From contig BFEA01000012.1 in NCBI GenBank assembly GCA_003427395.1, forward strand, positions 3,860,202 to 3,892,693: DNA of 32,492 bases, read 5' to 3'. The notes beneath the pieces were generated by a model that did not search any database, was not told the DNA's origin, and was given only the letters and a program-made list of their open reading frames with translations. Below are positions 27,815-32,492 of the stretch, in pieces. This DNA comes from Chara braunii (Eukaryota > Streptophyta > Charophyceae > Charales > Characeae). Position 1 is the stretch's first letter. The number at the start of each line of letters is the position of its first letter. The translations under genes were made by a program, and so were the position numbers.

Positions 27815-28010
27815 GGCGATTGTCATCCCGAGGATCATTTACTAGCGGTTGATTGTCATCACGAGGATCAATTAACTACTGCACGATTATCACCGCTAGG
27901 ATCATTTACTATCAGGTGATTATCATCACGAGGATCATCTACCACACCACGATTATCATCGTGAGGATCATCTACCGCACCAGGATTATCATCGCGGGGA
28001 TCAACAGCTT
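27815..28010 (+). repeat. Minisatellite, ~33-34-bp unit, about six copies
   Basis: Units of the type GATTATCATC-CGAGGATCAT-CTACC repeat from 27815, with increasing divergence after 27985. The open frame across it (Ile-rich) is a repeat artefact. Confidence 0.85.
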
Positions 28011-28319
28011 TAAACGAATGTCTCTGCGACGATCATCGACTATGCAATTACCATCGCACAGGTCACCAGGCACTGGTGTGACCATCATAGGACGAGCCCA
28101 CGGAGCCGATTGTCACCCTCATGGGCCAGCCGCGCACAGAATTACCGCAGAAGTCATCACAAGAACGATCGAGTTTAGCACGCTGATCGGCATGCAAGGG
28201 ATCGGGACAGATGTGCGAATCATTGTGGAGCGCATCAAAATCGCCATGACGGCCTCAGGAATAACAGGTGGATCGGCGAACAGACTGGGACCGCAGTTTT
28301 TCATCCCGAGAGGACCAGA

Positions 28320-28600
28320 ACCTGAACCCATCGAGACCAAATGACACCAGGCAGGAATTTTCGTGTCTATGTGAGACCGAGGCCAGGGTTTCCAGCCTAA
28401 GCGGGACCAACCCAGGACTTTTGCACAGGGCGGGATCAAAAATGGGATCTTTGGATTGAGTGAATGAAACCGGGACTGCAGTTTTCGGCCCAGGTGAGAC
28501 GGGGGCTAGTTTTCGGACCGAGCGGGACAAGGACCGGGGATTTTGGAGTCAGGTGGACTGCAGGTTCTTTCGTTCGGGGCGGTCAGACATCAAAGGGCCA
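28320..28600 (+). repeat. Degenerate GGGAC-rich minisatellite, ~40-bp spacing
   Basis: Phrases such as GAGACCGAGGCCAGGGTTT, GCGGGACCAACCCAGGACTT and GCGGGACAAGGACCGGGGAT recur at roughly 35-45-bp steps with strong divergence. Confidence 0.5.
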
Positions 28601-28849
28601 AGTCAGTTTCTACTGGTAAATGGTAACCATCGATCTGGATTTCTGCCCGCAGTGCGCCAGAGATTATGCTTCAGATTCCAAGAGTTCCAGTACATCGCCC
28701 TGGGACTGACAGGTCCACTATCGGCAGCACCCGATTGGGCGCAGAATTAGACCCAGACTACAAGCTCGCACTATAGGGACTCGAACTGATCACTTGGACG
28801 CTGGCAACACTCCTACCCCGATGCCCGGTTCCAGTGTCCTTGAGGCTAT

Positions 28850-29093
28850 TATCATCGACTAAACAAAATGGTATTTTTGTTATTTTCCTACTTTTTCAGC
28901 CGTGTCCTTTTACTATCATCGACTAAACAAAATGGTATTTTTGTTCCTTCCTACTTTCTGAGCCATGTCCTTTTATTATCATCGACTAATGGTATTTTTG
29001 TTCCTTCCTACTTTTTTAGCCGTGTCCTTCTATTATCATCGACTAAACAAAATGGCATTTTTGTCCCTTCCTACTTTTTCAGCCGTGTCCTTA
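28850..29093 (+). repeat. Four-unit tandem repeat, 57-64 bp
   Basis: Units start TATCATCGACTAA at 28850, 28914, 28977 and 29034 and contain TATTTTTGTT and AGCCGTGTCCTT. The third unit lacks an AAACAAA segment. Confidence 0.95.
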
Positions 29094-29608
29094 GTTTGTC
29101 GCCTACTTCTGTAACACTGACGCAGTTGTTTGCAGCTTGCAGGAGCCAGAAAATAGCCCTCCTCCGGGTGACAGACACAGGCGCGTCCAGGGCCAATTTT
29201 CACGTGCCGGCAGATCTTTTCCCCAGGTCGACACTGGTATTGTTCTCTTGCGTGTGGGCCCGAGAGCCTATGTGCTGTCCGCCGCACCCGCGAGCTAACT
29301 CTGTTCTCGTACTGTGTTTTCCAAGTCCCAGGAGTAGAACCGTAGGTAGACGCAGTGACAGGACTGAAAGTCTATGTGGACTCAGAAGAAATTCTAAGAC
29401 AAACACGGAAAAAAGTGATATTCGAGAGGCACCTAGAAAGGTCCTTTAGCTTCCAAATAGCTCGTCATGTCGACATCAGGTTGGTTCAGCCCCTGAAGGT
29501 GAGTTTCGGGCTGCAATCATGTCGCCGCTGAAAAGGCAGGAACTTCAAGTAGGACCTCCTGCACCTGAAGAGACTGCAAACCTGCAATGATATCGGCCGT
29601 ATAAAATA
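29094..29608. other. No recognised gene
   Basis: A + frame to 29449 is open but begins in the tandem repeat. An isolated DTGAS in it is not enough for a retroviral-type protease. Confidence 0.3.
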
Positions 29609-29609
29609 A

Positions 29610-29722
29610 GAGACTATAGATTCTTTTCAGATTCTACATAGGATACATTTTGAAGTGGTCGCCACGTAATAAGGCCATAGATTCTTTTGAGACTTCTAAA
29701 TAGGATACATTTTTTAAGCACT
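29610..29722 (+). repeat. Two-unit tandem duplication, ~63-bp spacing
   Basis: CTATAGATTCTTTTCAGATT, CTACATAGGATACATTTT is repeated as CATAGATTCTTTTGAGACTT, CTAAATAGGATACATTTT. Confidence 0.85.
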
Positions 29723-29934
29723 TTTTGCCACCACTTCGTGTCCAGCAGCAATTCGGCGGGAGATGTGCGAATCGAGTGCTGCACTCTGTGCCCGGAGGCT
29801 CGCAAAAGTCGAGCACAAAATACAGGTAGATCCTGCGTTATCATGAAGGGTCCAAGAGAGCACTTGGTTGAAACAAAGCTCGCCCATGAGTGACATACGA
29901 AAGATTCGTCAATTGTTGCCAGCGTTGGCTAGAG
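29723..29934. other. Short segment without recognised features
   Basis: No gene or repeat is recognised. Confidence 0.3.
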
Positions 29935-29998
29935 GGTAGAGGTACTGGAGGCAAAGGGCAAAGGTACTGGAGGCAAGGGTAGAGGTACTCGAGGCCGA
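29935..29998 (+). repeat. Three-unit minisatellite, ~22 bp
   Basis: AGAGGTACTGGAGGCAAAGG, CAAAGGTACTGGAGGCAAGG and TAGAGGTACTCGAGGCC follow one another. Confidence 0.85.
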
Positions 29999-30029
29999 GA
30001 GTCGTGAGCATATATAAATCGGAGCACTG

Positions 30030-30138
30030 TCCACCTTCACCTGAATAGAACGGCCGGTCATTATTGCCGTAATTGGGGCACCTTGTGGTCTAGATATAGC
30101 GATAATGACCAGGAGTACTATTCGGGAGGAGACGGAAG
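30030..30138. mobile_element. Family-1 MITE, diverged copy 4
   Basis: CCACCTTCACCTGAATAGAA, CGGCCGGTCATTAT opens it. GCGATAATGACC and a mutated right TIR (ACTATTCGGGAGGAGACGG) close it. The internal order matches the other family-1 copies. Confidence 0.75.
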
Positions 30139-30304
30139 TCCAGGCTTTCAACTGGCACTCCTGCTACTGCTACGCCCTGAGGTAGAATTAGGCGAAGCTC
30201 TGGGCTGATGGAGGAGTCGAGGGGGAGGAAGAAGACCTCCATGGCAGTGGGCGCAGTAGTCGTAGATGGGAAGGAGTAGGCCTTGGTTGTCGAGGCAGGT
30301 GGAA

Positions 30305-30490
30305 GAAGCGAGTATAGAAGTAGGGGAGGAGGAAGAAGTGGGGAACCAATGAGAGAGACTTACCTTCCTCCTCATCTCCACCTCCTTCGCCAGAGCTGCA
30401 TCAGGACACCCCCAGTTCGGGTGGCCGTTGGAAATCAGCTTCATCCATCAGTTGTATGGCTATGGCAGATTGAGATGGAAGAGGCATTCT
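30305..30490 (+). repeat. Dispersed repeat DR, copy 2, left part
   Basis: This is the counterpart of 14270-14449, and the alignable part ends at GATGGAAGAGGCAT. The atpA insert follows at once. It is preceded by degenerate GGAGGAAGAAG purine sequence. Confidence 0.65.
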
Positions 30491-30639
30491 TGTATGATCT
30501 AAGTAAACAATCAGTGGCATATCGACAAATGTCATTATTGTTACGTCGACCACCAGGTCGAGAAGCTTTCCCAGGAGATGTGTTTTATCTACATTCTCGT
30601 TTATTAGAAAGAGCTGCCAAAATGTCAGACCAAGCTGGT
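30491..30639 (+). pseudogene. atpA: Plastid atpA fragment in nuclear-type DNA (NUPT)
   Basis: The + frame reads [51 protein letters not shown], which is the highly conserved mid-part of the plastid ATP synthase CF1 alpha subunit after the Walker A region. There is no stop in about 49 codons. One Asp codon of the usual YDDLSKQ is missing. The fragment is about 10% of the gene and has no start, so it is a non-functional insert. AT-rich third positions (TTATTGTTACGT) fit plastid codon use and contrast with the surroundings. Both sides are repeat DR, so this is DNA transfer to the nucleus rather than an assembly of plastid DNA. Confidence 0.93.
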
Positions 30640-31040
30640 GCATCCATGTTGGGCACGGATGACCCACCATACACATACACAACACCTTGAGTAGGAAGAG
30701 AGAGAGAGAGAGGCCTAAAGGAGAGCCCTTTCAGTGCTGGATGTAAAAAGGGTGACCATTCGGACATTAAATTGTTATCGTATTTAATTGATCACAACAA
30801 AAGGAGAACATTACATGACGGTGATGATGATGATGATGATGGCGAGGAGACGAGACGACATTAATTCCATTTGTGAATTTTTCTTCTCCTATCCTTTTTT
30901 TTTTATTCTCCATTCTTCTATTTTTCCTACATACAGCTCTTGATTTGCAAAAATATGGATTCCATTTGTGTAATTCTTTCCTCTCCTTTTTTTTGCTATT
31001 CTCCATTCTTCTCTGTAAGTTGTCTTGCATTGTTCAATCG
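30640..31040 (+). repeat. Dispersed repeat DR, copy 2, right part
   Basis: This is the counterpart of 18132-18530, resuming at CATCCATGTTGGGCA. It holds a (GAT)n run (30822-30841) and a local duplication (ATTCCATTTGTG...ATTCTCCATTCTTCT at 30865 and 30959). Confidence 0.65.
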
Positions 31041-31148
31041 AGCAGGATCTGGACATATTGCTTTTTGCCTAAATGGGGCTTATCATCCCGAACATTACAT
31101 TGATCGTCTTAAGGGCACACACTTGCACCATCTTGAATGCTTTCAACT

Positions 31149-31218
31149 GCATTCACGGGTAGATTCAACCATGAATCTTGTGCACATTCACGGGTAGATT
31201 CGACCATGAATATTGTTC
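31149..31218 (+). repeat. Two-unit tandem repeat, 35 bp
   Basis: CATTCACGGGTAGATTCAAC, CATGAATCTTGTGCA is followed by a near copy ending ATTGTTCG and a partial third CATTCAC. Confidence 0.85.
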
Positions 31219-31322
31219 GCATTCACCTCAATGATTCCACAGCCGAAACACTGACATATTTTTAAAACCCTTGATCATGTCCGTTTGAACAAACGGGGCT
31301 CGCCTTCATCAGAAGGGCCTCG

Positions 31323-31641
31323 TTGCACTACTCGCCATCCGCCAACATTTTGATTGCATGTGGACATCATTTTTGTCCAGATGCATTCAAAATCTTGGCG
31401 AATGGCGAGTAGTGCAACTAGGGCCTAATACACGGACCATCCGCCAACATTCTGATTGCATGTGGACATCATTTTTGTCCAGATGCATTCGAAATCTTGG
31501 CGAATGGCGAGTAGTGTAACTAGGGCTTAATACACGGACCATCCGCCAACATTTTGATTGCATGTGGACATCATTTTTGTCCAGATGCATTCAAAATCTT
31601 GGCGAACGGCGAGTAGTGCAACTAGGGCCTCATACACGGAC
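31323..31641. repeat. Foldback unit amplified in tandem (three copies, 102-bp period)
   Basis: Unit 1 (31323-31417) is a hairpin with ~44-bp arms. TTGCACTACTCGCCATCCGC pairs with the end GCGAATGGCGAGTAGTGCAA around a short T-rich loop. Units starting CCATCCGCCAAC recur at 31335, 31437 and 31539, exactly 102 bp apart. Units 2 and 3 lack the outer left arm and have ACACGGA there. Because 102 is a multiple of three, a repetitive minus frame (MHLDKNDVHMQS) stays open. That need not mean coding. Confidence 0.93.
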
Positions 31642-31923
31642 CGATATCACCGACTTTGTCGCAAAGTCAAAATGAAAAAAAAAACAAAAAAAAAACAAAG
31701 GAACATCAATTTTTGTATTCCCTCCATACCGGCGGAAGAAGCAGAGGTGTGTACGCACCTCACACATGCCGTCAGGTACACCTACCTAACTCATGGCGAG
31801 CTCAGATCAATACAGCTCAACAGCATGCGCAGAAAAGTGGATTTCCCCAAATGACAGCTTTGGTCTATTACAGAAATGACAGTGAGAGGCGGAGAAGGGG
31901 ATGAAACACAATCTTTCCTGAAG

Positions 31924-31924
<1 letters not shown>
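31642..31924. other. No recognised gene
   Basis: An interrupted A-run lies at 31674-31699. Nothing else is recognised. Confidence 0.35.

Positions 31925-31925
<1 letters not shown>

Positions 31926-31955
<30 letters not shown>
31926..31955. repeat. (CT)n microsatellite
   Basis: About 15 TC units. Confidence 0.95.
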
Positions 31956-31958
<3 letters not shown>

Positions 31959-31959
31959 C

Positions 31960-32240
31960 AACAAGGAATGTATAGAAGCGAAGTACAATTCCATAGGGCA
32001 ACGAGAAAGAAGACAATACGATATGTGGTTTATTACGCAATGAGCAGTTGCTGCTTAGTGGGATACCCACCTGGATAACTGGCCTCCCAACCCCCTTCTT
32101 GCCATGGGTCACATCACGACCATCGACACCAGTCTTCACATCGAGATCCTTAAGCAGGTGCTCTGGACAACTGGACACCTGCCGTCCCAGCCTATTCGTG
32201 CCCAAAACACCTTCCACCTCTTCTCAACTCCATTACAATG
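31960..32240 (-). other. Possible exon-like stretch, unrecognised
   Basis: On the minus strand 32217-32079 reads an open stretch (containing HLLKDLDVKTGVDGRDVT) that ends at CAG|GTGGGTATCC, a good 5' splice-site context. I do not recognise the protein, and the opposite strand is open as well. Confidence 0.2.
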
Positions 32241-32243
32241 CCA

Positions 32244-32275
32244 TCTCTCTCTCTCGCTCTCTCTCTCTCTCGCAG
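32244..32275. repeat. Imperfect (CT)n microsatellite
   Basis: TC units with two interruptions (CG). Confidence 0.9.
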
Positions 32276-32396
32276 AGATACACACACACATGCTTACACA
32301 AACGCGCACAGGGGGACACGCACGCACACAGACACGCCCTCGTGATGAGTCGGTGAAAGTTCCACGAAATGGTCATGGTTTTTAGCGGAGTTGTCA

Positions 32397-32398
32397 TA

Positions 32399-32492
<94 letters not shown>
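32397..32492. repeat. (CA)n microsatellite at the window edge
   Basis: At least 46 uninterrupted CA units run to the last base. The array continues beyond the window. Confidence 0.98.

Noticed and set aside
29100-29449. Retroviral-type aspartic protease from a DTGAS motif
   Set aside because: Only the short motif is present. The flanking hydrophobic pattern and downstream motifs are missing, and no LTR, RT or integrase is nearby.
31387-31590. Repetitive 34-residue-unit protein on the minus strand
   Set aside because: The frame is open because the tandem period is 102 bp. The DNA is a foldback repeat and no start or gene context supports translation.
31323-31641. CRISPR-like array
   Set aside because: Three 102-bp near-identical units with internal palindromes and no variable spacers, in a eukaryotic repeat context.

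Overview
The window looks like intergenic, repeat-dominated nuclear DNA of a eukaryote. It has long dinucleotide microsatellites, many poly(A)-ended retroposons, foldback (MITE-like) elements, minisatellites, snRNA-derived retrocopies and one assembly gap (15193-15962). A short insert of plastid atpA at 30.5 kb points to a plastid-bearing green-lineage host. I would guess a streptophyte alga or plant with a large repeat-rich genome, but the species cannot be fixed from the sequence. I found no intact host protein-coding gene. Most open frames are chance frames or repeat fragments.

Layout. 1-1340: a GA microsatellite, then CpG-rich DNA with CCAAT motifs. 1345-4966: a decayed, 5'-truncated LINE (+) with a very long 3' region containing a CT/CA/GAA microsatellite and a poly(A) end. 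5.1-7.7 kb: a 3-unit tandem repeat, two TIR elements of two different families, copy 1 of an unidentified ~800-bp repeat and a tRNA-like SINE. 8.1-10.4 kb: copies 2 and 3 of the ~800-bp repeat, a U6 snRNA retrocopy with target-site duplications, a 400-bp foldback element and a second LINE 3' tail. 10.4-14.3 kb: purine-rich microsatellites, a weak U2-like fragment and a TIR element. 14.3-18.5 kb: nested insertions, in which a dispersed repeat is split by a TIR element that appears to be split in turn by a second LINE (-) containing the gap. 19-24.7 kb: several TTAA-ended TIR elements, GC-rich promoter-like DNA and a hairpin with perfect 47-bp arms. 24.85-25.87 kb: an apparent U2 snRNA-SINE composite interrupted by a second SINE of the same family. 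26-29.1 kb: SINE remnants and minisatellites. 30-32.5 kb: another TIR element, the atpA insert inside a second copy of the dispersed repeat, a tandemly amplified foldback unit and terminal CT/CA microsatellites.

How the parts relate. The two LINE bodies, on opposite strands, encode the same C-terminal reverse-transcriptase region (zf-RVT). Both are followed by a related 3' tail, and two further tails occur alone. All four tails end in a hairpin whose loop is similar while the stem sequence changes. This LINE, or one with similar machinery, is the natural candidate for having moved the SINEs and the U6 and U2 copies. The most interesting items are the covarying LINE 3' hairpin, the snRNA-derived retrocopies, the two foldback families, and the dispersed repeat interrupted at the same point in two copies, once by plastid DNA and once by transposons.
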